Assembly: GCA_947488175.1 (NCBI GenBank)
Contig: CANKYO010000001.1
Location: forward strand, 62,001 to 126,000
Source of the DNA: an uncultured Paracoccaceae bacterium
Lineage (GTDB): Bacteria; Pseudomonadota; Alphaproteobacteria; Rhodobacterales; Rhodobacteraceae
DNA: 64,000 bases
Direction of reading: 5' to 3'
Below the pieces are notes generated by a model. The model ran no database searches. It saw nothing but the letters and a program-made list of their open reading frames with translations, and was not told the DNA's origin. Below are positions 30,247-39,940 of the stretch, in pieces. A program made the position numbers and the translations under genes. The first letter of the stretch is position 1, and the number at the start of each line of letters is the position of its first letter.

Positions 30247-31083
30247 CTAAAGTTCCTGACTGATCATGAACCGCGACACGCCCAGCCCAAGCGCGCGTGA
30301 GATATCATCGAACATGCCGTTGAACGCTGTGAACAGGGCTGCATTCAGGTCCTGCCCCGCTTCGGTCTCTGAAAAGGCGATATAGGCCTGCAGCTCCTCG
30401 TCCAACAGCGGCTGGTAGGCCATCAGCAGAAAGGAATAGACCCATTCAGCGGTATCGCTGCGGATCTCGTCCTCTTGCGCCCAGACATCCTGCAATGCGA
30501 GTTCCGCTGTCACCCCTTCGGGCATGGCCCCGCCGTCGATCAGGCCCATATAGAAGGCATAGTTTGAATTCAGCGCACCCACCACGTTGGTTTCGATCAG
30601 GTCATTGGCGTCAACGAAGGCTTCGATCATCTGGAAACGCGGTGTTTCGTCCATGGCGGCTATGGCGGCGCTGTCCTTGCTTGCCTCTTCGACCGCGTCA
30701 TCTAGCAAAGCCTCGCGCGCGCTGACTTCAAGGTTGATGATCGTCTGCCCCGGCTCCGTCGTGTAAAAGGCGAGCATGGCATCAAGATCATCGCCTTCCA
30801 GTTCTTCACCGAAAATGGCGCGCACTTCCTCTTGCATCATGTCCACATCATAGATGTCGGACACCAGCACATCCCAACGCGCGCTTTGTCCGTCGGGCAG
30901 CATGTCCTGCGCGATCGTATCCCCGTATTCCAAACCTTCGGCGCGCATAACCTCCAGCATCTGCGGCAGGCCAAGCGCCTCGAAAAGCGCATCCGCCTTT
31001 TCGGTTGCCGTGTCCTGTGCAAAGGCTGGCAACCCGGCCAGGGCAAGGGTTGCAGCCAAAACGGGGCCAGCAAGATTGGGCAT
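30247..31083 (-). CDS. DUF2059 domain protein, periplasmic
   Basis: A 278-residue secreted protein. The signal peptide (about 1-22, NLAGPVLAATLALAGLPAFAQD) is followed by an acidic mature protein. It contains two DUF2059-like helical units: one near 75-110 (AIFGEELEGDDLDAMLAFYTTEPGQTII) and one near 225-265 (LLDEELQAYIAFSETEAGQDLNAALFTAF). Function of the domain is unknown. The ATG at 31083 is preceded by GGAAGGAT; a start 60 bases earlier has no ribosome site. It converges on the lipoprotein gene, and its promoter side faces the tRNA-Ser. Confidence 0.82.
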   Translation of the reverse strand: MPNLAGPVLAATLALAGLPAFAQDTATEKADALFEALGLPQMLEVMRAEGLEYGDTIAQDMLPDGQSARWDVLVSDIYDVDMMQEEVRAIFGEELEGDDLDAMLAFYTTEPGQTIINLEVSAREALLDDAVEEASKDSAAIAAMDETPRFQMIEAFVDANDLIETNVVGALNSNYAFYMGLIDGGAMPEGVTAELALQDVWAQEDEIRSDTAEWVYSFLLMAYQPLLDEELQAYIAFSETEAGQDLNAALFTAFNGMFDDISRALGLGVSRFMISQEL

Positions 31084-31181
31084 CGGATATCCTTCCAAGA
31101 ACGGTGTTGGTCTGTTGATATGTCTCCGCCGGGCAGTTTCCAAGGGGACTGACGGAATTGTCAGTCAGCGTCGATTTGGCC

Positions 31182-31210
31182 TTGCACACGTGTCCTGCGG
31201 GCATTACGAC
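31182..31210 (+). promoter_or_regulatory. Candidate promoter of tRNA-Ser(CGA)
   Basis: TTGCAC (31182-31187) and TACGAC (31205-31210) are 17 bases apart and end 13 bases before the tRNA. The match to the consensus is moderate, but spacing and position are right. Confidence 0.45.
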
Positions 31211-31223
31211 GCCGCTACCCCGC

Positions 31224-31313
31224 GGAGAGGTGCCGGAGTGGTCGAACGGGGCGGTCTCGAAAACCGTTGTGGGTGCAAGCCCACCCAGGGTTCGAATCCC
31301 TGTCTCTCCGCCA
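31224..31313 (+). tRNA. tRNA-Ser(CGA)
   Basis: A 90-base class II tRNA with encoded CCA. The acceptor stem GGAGAGG pairs with TCTCTCC (one G-T pair). The anticodon loop is CTCGAAA (anticodon CGA, reads UCG codons), a long variable arm TGTGGGTGCAAGCCCACC follows, and the T-loop is GGTTCGAATCC. The 3' end lies 45 bases before a tandem CCCGCCT pair that also follows the other tRNA-Ser in this window. Confidence 0.97.
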
Positions 31314-31358
31314 CAAAGGCTTTAGTAATAAGGATAATTATCAGGGGATCCTGTTATA

Positions 31359-31377
31359 CCCGCCTAAAAGCCCGCCT
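31359..31377 (+). repeat. Tandem CCCGCCT pair downstream of tRNA-Ser(CGA)
   Basis: CCCGCCT at 31359-31365 and again at 31371-31377, separated by AAAAG (12-base period, about one helical turn). It starts exactly 46 bases after the tRNA end. The same arrangement follows tRNA-Ser(GGA) at 57226-57208 on minus. It looks like an arm-type binding site of a tRNA-targeting integrase; that reading is inference. Confidence 0.6.
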
Positions 31378-31469
31378 GAACTATTGAGACTTATTTCTAC
31401 TGTATCGGACAAGATCAGACGCCATTAGCTTTGGACAGTACAACCGAATTTCGCTACACTTAATGCAAC

Positions 31470-31576
31470 TTAAGCTTTTATAGCTCGCTCCTCGAAGGGC
31501 TTAGATGGCCGATGGTCGAGTGAAGACATGTCGGATTGTAGAACCGTTCGATGTAATCGAACACATCGGCGCGCGC
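31470..31576 (-). pseudogene. IS3-family transposase C-terminal remnant
   Basis: Reading minus from 31576, about 27 codons give RADVFDYIERFYNPT followed by HSTIGHLSP, the unmistakable end of IS3-family OrfB transposases. The frame is then broken by a small deletion; the normal ending FEERAIKA and a stop at 31470 continue in another frame. Upstream of 31576 the similarity stops at once, so only the last 5-10 percent of the transposase survives. No terminal inverted repeats were recognised. The rest of the area from 31314 holds no gene. Confidence 0.75.
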
Positions 31577-31986
31577 ATGTATCCTAGTTCGACTGGCTTA
31601 GAAAAAACGATAGCGAGATCCGATTTTCGCTACTACCAGTGACGGCCCATTCCGGACCGTCACCCCTTCTTCAAGATGCTGCGGTCGCAGCCCGCTTACC
31701 GGCCATTCGCTGCAGCTGCGCAGTTTCAAAGTTGCCCAACTCACGGTCTGCGGACAAACCGGCCTTTCGACAGAAGCAGATGAACGTCTGCTTCCGCTTC
31801 GCTGCAAAGCTCATGACGTTAAGTGTTCAGCGTTTCGACACGCTAGCTGGCGACCTCATGGAGAAACTATTTCCGAAACGTTTCCACTTCGCGAGGGTGC
31901 ATCTGATCGATTGGCTCGACCAGCCAGTAAGACAGGCCGGTGGGGACGGGATCGGGTGGCCGATAGATCAGAATTGGCGATGAGGC
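31577..31986. other. Intergenic stretch with a short inverted repeat and one tiny frame
   Basis: No convincing gene is present. GTGACGG (31639-31645) and CCGTCAC (31657-31663) form a hairpin. On minus, a 47-codon frame from 31814 to 31671 begins MSFAAKRKQTF and ends RAATAAS; I think I have seen similar short frames in other roseobacters, so this may be a dispersed noncoding repeat rather than a gene. A similar ACGGCCCATT-type sequence occurs near 43150. Confidence 0.35.
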
Positions 31987-32235
31987 CTATGTAGCTACTT
32001 TGCCAGCCATATAGTCGGCCAGCGCGTTGAAACTGCCTATTTGACCGTAATCCGCCTCGGGTATTTCGACGCGGAATATTTTACCGAGAGCTGTGACCAA
32101 TTTGAGAAAATCCATCGAGTCGATGTCGAATTCCTCGCGCAGATCCTCGCCGCGATCAATGTCATCCATGTCAATTTCCGGGGCGATCCGGTTCAGCTCC
32201 TTGCTGATGGCGGTTTCGATCTCTTGTCTGGTCAT
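31987..32235 (-). CDS. Acyl carrier protein
   Basis: An 82-residue acidic carrier protein. The phosphopantetheine attachment site is Ser40 in FDIDSMDFLKL, close to the DSL motif of fatty-acid ACPs but with Met after Ser. The four-helix pattern is complete. It is the last gene of a four-gene operon and overlaps the E2 gene by ATGA. Being encoded with a lipoyl E2 and a 2-oxoacid dehydrogenase E1, it probably accepts or presents an acyl group made by that complex, but this is inference; it is unlikely to be the housekeeping AcpP. After its stop come the IS remnant and tRNA-Ser. Confidence 0.88.
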   Translation of the reverse strand: MTRQEIETAISKELNRIAPEIDMDDIDRGEDLREEFDIDSMDFLKLVTALGKIFRVEIPEADYGQIGSFNALADYMAGKVAT

Positions 32236-33383
32236 AGCGTGTCCGGCCTTTGCAGGTATTTGTCGATGGCTTTGAGAAACAGCGCGCCGCGATGCCCGTC
32301 ACTGACACGGTGGTCGGCGGCGAGTGTCAAAGTCGCGGTGAGCCGAGCGGTAACTTCGCCTTCATGGATTGCCGGTAGCAGCCGCGGCGTACCGAGCCCG
32401 ACGATGGCGACCTGCGGCGGGTAGATCACGCCGTATAGCTGATCGACCCCGCGGTCCCCAAGGCTGGTCAGGGTGATGGTTGCATCGGACAGTTCACGCG
32501 CCCGAAAGCGCCCCGCGCGGACCCGTTCGACCAGATCGCGCATCGCTATCATAAGAACATCAAGGGACTTGCTGTCTGTATCGAACAGGGCCGGTGCAAC
32601 CAGTCCACCGCTACGGATGTTGATGGCGAGGCCCAGATGCACCGCATCGCTTTGGTGGAAAGCATCATCGGTGAAGTGCCCGTTGAATTCGCCGTATTTT
32701 TTCAGCGCCTTGGCAATGGCCTTGGCATAGACGGCGCCCAATAGCAGCCGGTCCTCCGGTGCGCGGTCCGCGTTGGTTTGTGTGATGAACTCGTCCGCCG
32801 TCGTCAGGTCGACCGTATGCGACAGGTAATAATGCGGGATTTCACGCTTGGACCGCGACATGGCGGCGGCGATGGCGGTGCGCATGTCAGACATGGGGGC
32901 TGGTTTGGGTTTGGTTCCCAGAGCCTCGATATCCGATAGTGAGATTGTGCCTTTGGAATGAAAACTAGTCAGGTCGATACCTTGTTGCGCGGCACGTCTG
33001 CGGGCGGCGGGTGTGATGCGGGGTCGGTCGCCTGACTGTGGGGCTGCGTGCGGTTTGGGCTGGGTTGGTGTCTCGTAGTCCACGACCATCATGTCCTCTT
33101 TCGGGACGACGACCTTGGGCACTGGCTCCGCTTTCGTCTGTGCCTCGCCCTCTGTCTGGACCACGGCCAGCGGCGCGCCGACGGGCACCTTTGTGCCAAG
33201 GTCAACCAGCCATTCCTGCAATATCCCATCCTCGAAAACCTCGATTTCGATGGCACCTTTCTGGGTTTCGACAGCGGCGATGATATCACCGCGTTTGACG
33301 GGGTCGCCGGGATGAACCAGCTGTTCCACGAGTGTCCCGGCCTCCATATCGGCGCCGAGTGAGGGCATCAGGAACTGGCTCAT
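32232..33383 (-). CDS. Dihydrolipoamide acyltransferase (E2) of a 2-oxoacid dehydrogenase-like complex
   Basis: A 383-residue E2. The N-terminal lipoyl domain (1-78) has the lipoylated Lys in [13 protein letters not shown] linker leads to a small E1/E3-binding domain near 120-150 ([20 protein letters not shown]). The catalytic domain runs from about 165, with [63 protein letters not shown], and the active-site DHRVSDG near the end. It transfers an acyl group from lipoate to CoA (or, given the neighbour, perhaps to the carrier protein). It overlaps E1 and ACP genes by ATGA at both ends. No E3 gene is in this operon. Confidence 0.92.
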   Translation of the reverse strand: MSQFLMPSLGADMEAGTLVEQLVHPGDPVKRGDIIAAVETQKGAIEIEVFEDGILQEWLVDLGTKVPVGAPLAVVQTEGEAQTKAEPVPKVVVPKEDMMVVDYETPTQPKPHAAPQSGDRPRITPAARRRAAQQGIDLTSFHSKGTISLSDIEALGTKPKPAPMSDMRTAIAAAMSRSKREIPHYYLSHTVDLTTADEFITQTNADRAPEDRLLLGAVYAKAIAKALKKYGEFNGHFTDDAFHQSDAVHLGLAINIRSGGLVAPALFDTDSKSLDVLMIAMRDLVERVRAGRFRARELSDATITLTSLGDRGVDQLYGVIYPPQVAIVGLGTPRLLPAIHEGEVTARLTATLTLAADHRVSDGHRGALFLKAIDKYLQRPDTL

Positions 33384-35383
33384 GGTTGGGCCGCCATCAA
33401 TTCTTTCGCCGCAGCGACAATTTTGTCCGTCTGCGGAATGGCCGCCTGTTCAAGGTGTTGCGGGTAAGGGATGGGGACCTCTTCACTACAGACGCGCGCC
33501 AGCGGGGCGTCGAGTTCGAAGAATGCGTCTTCCGCCAGCCGCATACCGATTTCCGCAGCCAGACTGCCGGTTTTCCAGCCTTCGTCGACGATCAGGGCGC
33601 GGTGGGTCTTGGTGACCGACGCGATGATTGTCGTCATGTCGAGCGGGCGGAGGCTGCGCAGATCGATGACCTCCGCCGAGATCCCGTCACCAGCGAGCGC
33701 CTCGGCCGCATCCAGTGTTTTGAAGAGCGACCCGCCATAGGTAATGAGGGTGATGTCATTGCCGGTCTGCCGCACGGCGGCCCTGTCGATGTCAGCTGGC
33801 CCTGCATTTTCGGCCAGTTCCCCTTCGCGATTGTAAAGCATGACGTTTTCAAAGATCAGCACCGGGTCAGGGTCCTGCAAGGCGGTCCAGAGCATGCCGC
33901 GCGCGTCTTCCATCGTCGCCGGTGTCAGTACACGCAAGCCAGGGATGTGAGCATACCAGCCTTCCAGACTATGGGAATGCTGCGCGGCGAGCTGTTTGCC
34001 TGCGCCAGTGGCCATGCGGATCACGACAGGCACACCAAACTGATCGTTCGACATGTGTCGCAGCGTGGCCGCTGTGTTGAGGATCTGATCGAGCGCAAGA
34101 AGCGAAAAATTGACCGTCATCAATTCGACAATCGGGCGCATCCCCGCAATGGCCGCGCCGATCCCCGCGCCGGTGAACCCGGATTCTGATAACGGCGTGT
34201 CGCGGATGCGGTCGGCACCGAATTGGTCCAGCAGCCCCTTGCTGACCGCGTAGCAGCCGCCGTAATGGCCCACATCTTCGCCCATCAGGAATACACCGTC
34301 ATCGCGGGTCATCGCATCGACAATCCCGCCCTTGATGGCCTCGCGATAGGTGGTCGTGATCATGCTGCTGGGTGCAATGGGTTCCGGTGGTGTCGGACGT
34401 TGATCGGAAACGACGTGCTTGGTCAGGCTTTGGATGGGTTCATCCGTGCCTGCCTCGGCAAAGGCCACAGCGTCGGCGATTTCAGCGTCTACCTCCACCA
34501 TGATTTCAGCTACCTGTTCCGTATGGATCAGCCCGGTATCTTCCAGCCATTTCTGGAACCTTACGATTGGACCCTTAGCACGCCATTGCTCCACCTCGTC
34601 CTTGGGCCGATAAAGCTGTGCATCGAACATGGAATGGGCGCGGAAGCGGTAGGTTTTGCACTCCAGGAAATAGGGTTTCCCGGTGTCACCGATGTATTTC
34701 AGGGCGCGCCGCGCTGCGGCCTCGACCGCGACGATATCCATGCCGTCGACGGTTTCAGCCTCGATCTCGTAACTGCGGGCCTTGACGCTGATCTCGGTCT
34801 CAGATTCCGTGAGCGCAAGGGCCGACCCCATGGCGTAGCCATTGTTTTCGCACACGAATAGCACGGGCAAGTTCCATAGGGCCGCAAGGTTCAGGCTTTC
34901 GTGAAATTCGCCCTCGGCGACGGCCCCTTCACCAAAGAAACATGCTGTAACACCATCGGTCTTTTCCATGTGGTCAGCCAAACCCAGACCAACGGCCATC
35001 GGTAAACCGCCTCCGACAATAGCGTTCCCGCCATAGAAATTGTGGTCGCGACTGAACAGATGCATGGAGCCGCCGCGCCCGCCCGCGCAGCCCTCAACTT
35101 TGCCGTACATTTCGGCCAGTATCGACCCCATCGGGACACCCCGCGCCAAGGCATGCCCGTGTTCGCGGTAGGTCGCGACAAGGCGGTCCTTATCGTCCAG
35201 CAGCGGGATGATGCCGGACGCGATCGCCTCTTCCCCGTCATAGAGGTGCAGGAAACCCCGGATTTTCTGTTGGGTATATAGTTCGGCGCATTTATCCTCG
35301 AACCGGCGGATGCGGATCATCGATTTCAGCAGATCGCGGACATGGGATTGGTCGAGATGGGGTTTGAGTTCCGTTACGGTCAT
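33380..35383 (-). CDS. Fused E1 alpha-beta subunit of a thiamine-diphosphate 2-oxoacid dehydrogenase-like complex
   Basis: A 667-residue fusion. Residues about 1-330 are the E1 alpha part ([34 protein letters not shown], the ThDP site [20 protein letters not shown]...ENN with Glu for the usual Asp of GDG). Residues about 345-667 are the E1 beta part ([82 protein letters not shown]). It decarboxylates a 2-oxo acid or cleaves an acyloin such as acetoin and passes the acyl group to lipoate on E2. The substrate cannot be read from sequence. It overlaps both neighbours by 4 bases. Confidence 0.92.
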   Translation of the reverse strand: MTVTELKPHLDQSHVRDLLKSMIRIRRFEDKCAELYTQQKIRGFLHLYDGEEAIASGIIPLLDDKDRLVATYREHGHALARGVPMGSILAEMYGKVEGCAGGRGGSMHLFSRDHNFYGGNAIVGGGLPMAVGLGLADHMEKTDGVTACFFGEGAVAEGEFHESLNLAALWNLPVLFVCENNGYAMGSALALTESETEISVKARSYEIEAETVDGMDIVAVEAAARRALKYIGDTGKPYFLECKTYRFRAHSMFDAQLYRPKDEVEQWRAKGPIVRFQKWLEDTGLIHTEQVAEIMVEVDAEIADAVAFAEAGTDEPIQSLTKHVVSDQRPTPPEPIAPSSMITTTYREAIKGGIVDAMTRDDGVFLMGEDVGHYGGCYAVSKGLLDQFGADRIRDTPLSESGFTGAGIGAAIAGMRPIVELMTVNFSLLALDQILNTAATLRHMSNDQFGVPVVIRMATGAGKQLAAQHSHSLEGWYAHIPGLRVLTPATMEDARGMLWTALQDPDPVLIFENVMLYNREGELAENAGPADIDRAAVRQTGNDITLITYGGSLFKTLDAAEALAGDGISAEVIDLRSLRPLDMTTIIASVTKTHRALIVDEGWKTGSLAAEIGMRLAEDAFFELDAPLARVCSEEVPIPYPQHLEQAAIPQTDKIVAAAKELMAAQP

Positions 35384-37125
35384 TTTTCATCACTCTCCAA
35401 TGTCGAGATATCGCCTTCCGGCAGGCCGAGTTCGCGCGCCTTCAACAGGCGCCGCATGATCTTTCCGCTGCGGGTCTTGGGCAGGTTTTCGCGGAACACG
35501 ATCTCCTTAGGTGCAACCGCGGGGCCAAGGCGTTTACGAGCGTGGCCCATCAGTTCCAGCATCAGGTCGTCGGATGGTGCGTTGCCGGGCTTCAGGGCGA
35601 CATAAGCCTTCACGATTTCGCCAGCCGTTTCATCCGGCACACCGATCACCCCAACTTCGGCGACTGCGGCATGTTCCATCAGCGCGCTTTCCACCTCGAA
35701 CGGGCCGATCAGGTGGCCCGCGCTTTTGATCAGGTCATTCCCGCGCCCGACGAACCAGAAATACCCGTCGCTATCGCGCATCGCCAGATCGCCACTCATA
35801 TACCAGCCGTCCACAAAGCATTTGTCATAGCGCGCCTGTTCATGCAGATAGCCGCGCATCATGGAGGGCCAGCCGGGCCGCAGGGCCAACTCGCCCATGG
35901 CAAGCGGTTCGGTCAGTTCCTTCGCCCCGTCTTCGGTAACTTCGACAATCCCGGCGTCGATCCCTGGCATCGGTTTACCCATGGAGCCGGGCTTGACATC
36001 CATGCAGGCATAGTTGGCGATCATGATGCCGCCGGTTTCGGTTTGCCACCAATTGTCATGGAAGGGCATACCGAAAGTTTCGTTGCCCCAGACGACCGCT
36101 TCGGGGTTTAGCGGTTCGCCGACGCTGGCCATGAAACGCAGTGCCCTGAATTCCCGCGACTGGGCGGCTTCCTTGCCCGCTTTCATCAGCATCCTGATCG
36201 CGGTCGGGGCCGTGTACCATACGTTAACTGCCTCGCGTTCCAGCATGTCGTACCAGCGGTTCACATCGAATTCGGCCTCATCCACGATCATCGTCACCCG
36301 GTTTGTCAGCGGTGCGATGATGCCGTAGGACGTGCCAGTCACCCAGCCCGGATCAGCCGTGCACCAGTAGATATCTCCGGGTCGAAGATCGAGCGCGAAG
36401 CGGCCTGTGGTGTGATGGGCGACAACGGCCTCATGCACATGCACGACACCCTTGGGTTTGCCGGTGGTCCCGGACGTGAAATGCAGCAGCGCGGTGTCTT
36501 CGGGGTCCATTGGTTCGGTATCGAAGCTGGCGGATGCGGCATCCATCAGGGGGGCAAGGTGGGTCGTTCCTTCTTGATCGGCGTCAATCAGGAAGACCTC
36601 GCGCAACTCTGGCAAGCTGTCACGTATCCCTTTGAGTTTGCGTTTGTAGAGCCGTGATGAGGTGATGACAGCGTTCGCACCACCGATCTCCATGCGAGAC
36701 TGGATCGGTTCAGGCCCGAATGCGGAAAAGAGCGGGCAGAAAACGGCCCCGGCTTTGAGTGTACCCAAGGCGGCGATGTAGAGCTCTGGCACACGACCCA
36801 GAAGGGAATAGACTTTGTCGCCCCGATTGATCCCGCGGGCGCGCAGCACATTGGCAAAGCGATTGGTGCGGTCCTGGAGGTCCTGATAGGTGAAATCAGT
36901 GCGCACGCCGGATTTGGCGACCCAACGCAGCGCGATCTGGCTGCCATGACCAGCGGCCACATGCCGGTCAATCGCCTCATATGCGATGTTCAGCTTGCCA
37001 TTGGGCAGCCCGTCAATCGATTTATGCGCTTCGGCCCAACTGAACGTCGCCCGGGTCAGATCATAATCCGCCATGTTGGATGCTGGTCCGGTCCCCGGAC
37101 TTTTTCTGATCTGGTCGTAGGCCAT
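35380..37125 (-). CDS. Acetyl-CoA synthetase-like acyl-CoA ligase (AcsA type)
   Basis: A 581-residue ANL-superfamily enzyme that activates a short acid with ATP and CoA. Visible are the P-loop [26 protein letters not shown], the substrate-site region NWWQTETGG whose Trp limits the pocket to acetate-size acids in AcsA, the hinge region [36 protein letters not shown], and the C-terminal Lys in [11 protein letters not shown] that is regulated by acetylation in the family. The ATG at 37125 follows GGGGAGGGCGG and is better than a start 36 codons upstream. It is the first gene of the operon; the 259 bases to the divergent transporter hold both promoters, with no motif I can name. Confidence 0.9.
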   Translation of the reverse strand: MAYDQIRKSPGTGPASNMADYDLTRATFSWAEAHKSIDGLPNGKLNIAYEAIDRHVAAGHGSQIALRWVAKSGVRTDFTYQDLQDRTNRFANVLRARGINRGDKVYSLLGRVPELYIAALGTLKAGAVFCPLFSAFGPEPIQSRMEIGGANAVITSSRLYKRKLKGIRDSLPELREVFLIDADQEGTTHLAPLMDAASASFDTEPMDPEDTALLHFTSGTTGKPKGVVHVHEAVVAHHTTGRFALDLRPGDIYWCTADPGWVTGTSYGIIAPLTNRVTMIVDEAEFDVNRWYDMLEREAVNVWYTAPTAIRMLMKAGKEAAQSREFRALRFMASVGEPLNPEAVVWGNETFGMPFHDNWWQTETGGIMIANYACMDVKPGSMGKPMPGIDAGIVEVTEDGAKELTEPLAMGELALRPGWPSMMRGYLHEQARYDKCFVDGWYMSGDLAMRDSDGYFWFVGRGNDLIKSAGHLIGPFEVESALMEHAAVAEVGVIGVPDETAGEIVKAYVALKPGNAPSDDLMLELMGHARKRLGPAVAPKEIVFRENLPKTRSGKIMRRLLKARELGLPEGDISTLESDEK

Positions 37126-37384
37126 CGACCGCCCTCCCCAACAAGCTGCGTCGGGCGCCATATTAAGGTGCAAAGCAATGGTAGAACTGACCGATATCAA
37201 TCCGCGTTGCGGTCGGCGTCCTAGGCGATGCACCGGCGAATACTGAGGTGTAGTATTTGAGATGAAATCCTGGAGACAGACGCGACCGCCAAGGCGCGTC
37301 GAAGCCGGGATTGATTTCCCTCAACCGCCCCGTCTTCCAATTCACTAGGCTGGGCGGTGATCTAAGGCTCTTTGGGGGGAAGTC

Positions 37385-38413
37385 ATGTTTAGCCAGTTGT
37401 TTTCACCAAGATATTTTTGCGCGACCGCCGCTGTCGTGATGGCGTTGACCGGTAGCGCAACAGCGTTCACAGCCTGTCAAGTTACGGACACAGGCGGTAT
37501 CGACGACAACAGTTTCAATCAGACCGCGTGGAAAGGCGTGCAAGATGCAGTGACGGATTTCGGTATCGAAGCCCGGTTTCTGGAATCGCAGGCAGAGACG
37601 GATTACGAAGCCAATATCAACTCTCTGATCGAAGGCGATTGCGACGTTATCATCACGGTCGGGTTCCTGCTGGGGGATGCGACCAAGACGGCCGCCGAAG
37701 CGAACCCCGACCAGAAGTTCTCGATTGTGGACTTCGCTTACGATCCGCCTATTGCCAATGTTCTTGGTCAGGTTTACTCCACAGATGAGGCGGCGTTTCT
37801 GGCCGGATACCTCGCGGCAGGAATGACGCAGACTGAAGTTCTGGGGGTCTTTGGTGGGATCAACATTCCGCCGGTGACCATCTTCATGGACGGGTTTTCG
37901 TGGGGCGTCGACTACCACAATGCGCAAAAGGGCACATCCGTGATTGTGCTGGGCTGGGACCCGGACACGCGCGAAGGGCTGTTCACCAACAACTTTGAGT
38001 CACTGGATGATGGGCGGGCCTATGCGCAAAACCTGTATGATGAAGGTGCGGATATCGTGCTGCCAGTTGCCGGGCCCGTCGGCCTCGGGTCAGCCGCATT
38101 GGCAGATGAGCTGGGCACCGACCGGCTCAAGATCATCGGTGTCGACGCGGACCTCTACCTTACCGACCCGGAGAAAGGTCATGTGTACCTGACCTCGATT
38201 ACCAAACGTATGGATGCAACCGTGCGGCAGGTCATTGAAATGGCCATGAATGATCAATTTGAAGGTGGGTTGCTTGTTGGTTCGCTCGATAATGGCGGTG
38301 TTGGTCTCGCCCCGTTTCATGACCTTGCAGACGCTGTGCCCGATGACCTCAAGGCCGAACTTGATGCCATTCGCATGGGCATCATTGACGGCTCGATCCC
38401 GGTTGGCCGGTAA
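37385..38413 (+). CDS. BMP family ABC transporter substrate-binding protein
   Basis: A 342-residue periplasmic binding protein of the basic membrane protein (BMP/Med) family, which usually binds nucleosides or purines. The signal peptide covers about 1-27 (FCATAAVVMALTGSATA). The mature part shows DTGGIDDNSFNQTAWKGVQDA and later VYSTDEAAFLAGYLAAGMTQT, GADIVLPVAGPVGLG, KIIGVDADLYLTDP, and GLAPFHD, all family motifs. ATG at 37385 follows GGGGGAAG. It heads a four-gene import operon with an ATPase and two permeases, in the order typical for nucleoside importers of the NupA/YufNOPQ type. Confidence 0.9.
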   Translation: MFSQLFSPRYFCATAAVVMALTGSATAFTACQVTDTGGIDDNSFNQTAWKGVQDAVTDFGIEARFLESQAETDYEANINSLIEGDCDVIITVGFLLGDATKTAAEANPDQKFSIVDFAYDPPIANVLGQVYSTDEAAFLAGYLAAGMTQTEVLGVFGGINIPPVTIFMDGFSWGVDYHNAQKGTSVIVLGWDPDTREGLFTNNFESLDDGRAYAQNLYDEGADIVLPVAGPVGLGSAALADELGTDRLKIIGVDADLYLTDPEKGHVYLTSITKRMDATVRQVIEMAMNDQFEGGLLVGSLDNGGVGLAPFHDLADAVPDDLKAELDAIRMGIIDGSIPVGR

Positions 38414-38434
38414 GCGCGCGGCGGGAACAGACCC

Positions 38435-39940
38435 ATGGATATCGAACTGCGTGGCATCACAAAACGCTTTGGCCCCGTTACGGCGAATGAAGACGTCAAC
38501 CTGACGATCAAAGCGGGTGAGGTGCTGGGTCTGCTTGGCGAAAACGGAGCAGGCAAATCGACGCTGATGAACGTGCTTTGCGGCCTTTACAGCCCCACCG
38601 CTGGCGAAATCCTGATCGACGGGACGCCCGTGACATTTGATGGCCCCGGCGACGCGATCCGCGCAGGGATCGGCATGGTGCATCAGCATTTCATGCTGGT
38701 GCCGGTGTTCACTGTGACCGAAAACGTTGTCTTGGGCGTGGAACCTACCGGTCGGCTTGATCACCTTGATCTTGATACGGCGCGTGCGCAGGTCCGCGAA
38801 ATCAATGATCAATATGGCCTTCATGTGGACCCTGACGCACTGATCGAAACGCTGCCGGTGGGCGCACAGCAACGGGTCGAAATCATCAAAGTGCTGTTCC
38901 GGTCTGCCGATGTGCTGATCCTGGATGAGCCAACCGCCGTTTTGACCCCGCAAGAGGTGGATGAGTTTTTCGAGATCGTGAAATCACTGCGCGATGCGGG
39001 CAAGGCGCTGGTCTTCATTACCCACAAGCTCAACGAGATCCTCGAAATCGCTGACCGGATCAGCGTGATCCGCAGTGGGCGCATTGTTGGGGGTGGTTTG
39101 CCCAAGGACCTGACGCGACCGGAATTAGCGGAAAAGATGGTTGGCAGGCCCGTCAGTTTCGAAGTGACCAAGCAGCCCTTCGAACCCGGTCCCACATTGC
39201 TGGAAACCCGCGATCTGACAATCTTGCGCGACAATGACGACATTGCTGTCGACCGGCTGGACCTGACGGTGCGGAGCGGCGAAGTGGTTGGCATCGCAGG
39301 TGTGCAGGGCAACGGGCAATCCGCTCTGATCGAGGCACTGACTGGCGTGCGCCGGGTGGCAAGCGGGACGGTAATGTTCGACGGTCAAGATATCACCCAC
39401 ACATCGGCGCGGGCACGCCACCGGCTGGGTATAGCGCACATCCCGGAGGACCGGCAGACCAACGGGATGATCAAGAATTTCACCGTGGCCGAAAACATGG
39501 TGCTGGACACCTATTACGATGACCGCTTCTCGCGCGGACCCCAGATCGATTGGCCAAAGGTGAACGAAACAACTGCGAGGTATGTGAAGGATTTCGACAT
39601 TCGCACCCCGTCCGTTTTCGAGGCGGCGGGGCATCTGTCCGGCGGCAACCAGCAAAAATTGGTCGTTGCTCGCGAGTTATCGCGCCAGACAAAGCTGGTC
39701 ATCGCAGGTCAGCCCACCCGCGGGCTCGATGTTGGCTCCATCGAATACATCCACGAGCGCCTGATCGCTGCCCGTGAAGAAGGTGACGGCGTGCTGATCG
39801 TATCATCCGAACTGGATGAGATCATGGCCCTGTCCGACCGTATCCTCGTGATGTTCAAAGGCCGGGTCGTGGCTGAATACGAGGCCGGGACCGTTGACAA
39901 GGGGGCCATCGGGTTGGCCATGGCGGGGGCAGCGGCATGA
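38435..39940 (+). CDS. Nucleoside-type ABC transporter ATP-binding protein (double domain)
   Basis: A 501-residue ATPase with two tandem nucleotide-binding domains, the layout used by sugar and BMP-type nucleoside importers. Domain one has Walker A GENGAGKSTLMNVLCG, a short signature region PVGAQQRVEIIKVLFR, and Walker B VLILDEPTAVLTP. Domain two has the altered P-loop GVQGNGQSALIEALTG, the signature LSGGNQQKLVVARELSR, and a Walker B region VIAGQPTRGLDVG with Gly-Gln in place of the acidic DE pair, a usual weak site in this family. It overlaps the next gene by 4 bases and follows the binding protein by 21 bases. Confidence 0.92.
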   Translation: MDIELRGITKRFGPVTANEDVNLTIKAGEVLGLLGENGAGKSTLMNVLCGLYSPTAGEILIDGTPVTFDGPGDAIRAGIGMVHQHFMLVPVFTVTENVVLGVEPTGRLDHLDLDTARAQVREINDQYGLHVDPDALIETLPVGAQQRVEIIKVLFRSADVLILDEPTAVLTPQEVDEFFEIVKSLRDAGKALVFITHKLNEILEIADRISVIRSGRIVGGGLPKDLTRPELAEKMVGRPVSFEVTKQPFEPGPTLLETRDLTILRDNDDIAVDRLDLTVRSGEVVGIAGVQGNGQSALIEALTGVRRVASGTVMFDGQDITHTSARARHRLGIAHIPEDRQTNGMIKNFTVAENMVLDTYYDDRFSRGPQIDWPKVNETTARYVKDFDIRTPSVFEAAGHLSGGNQQKLVVARELSRQTKLVIAGQPTRGLDVGSIEYIHERLIAAREEGDGVLIVSSELDEIMALSDRILVMFKGRVVAEYEAGTVDKGAIGLAMAGAAA

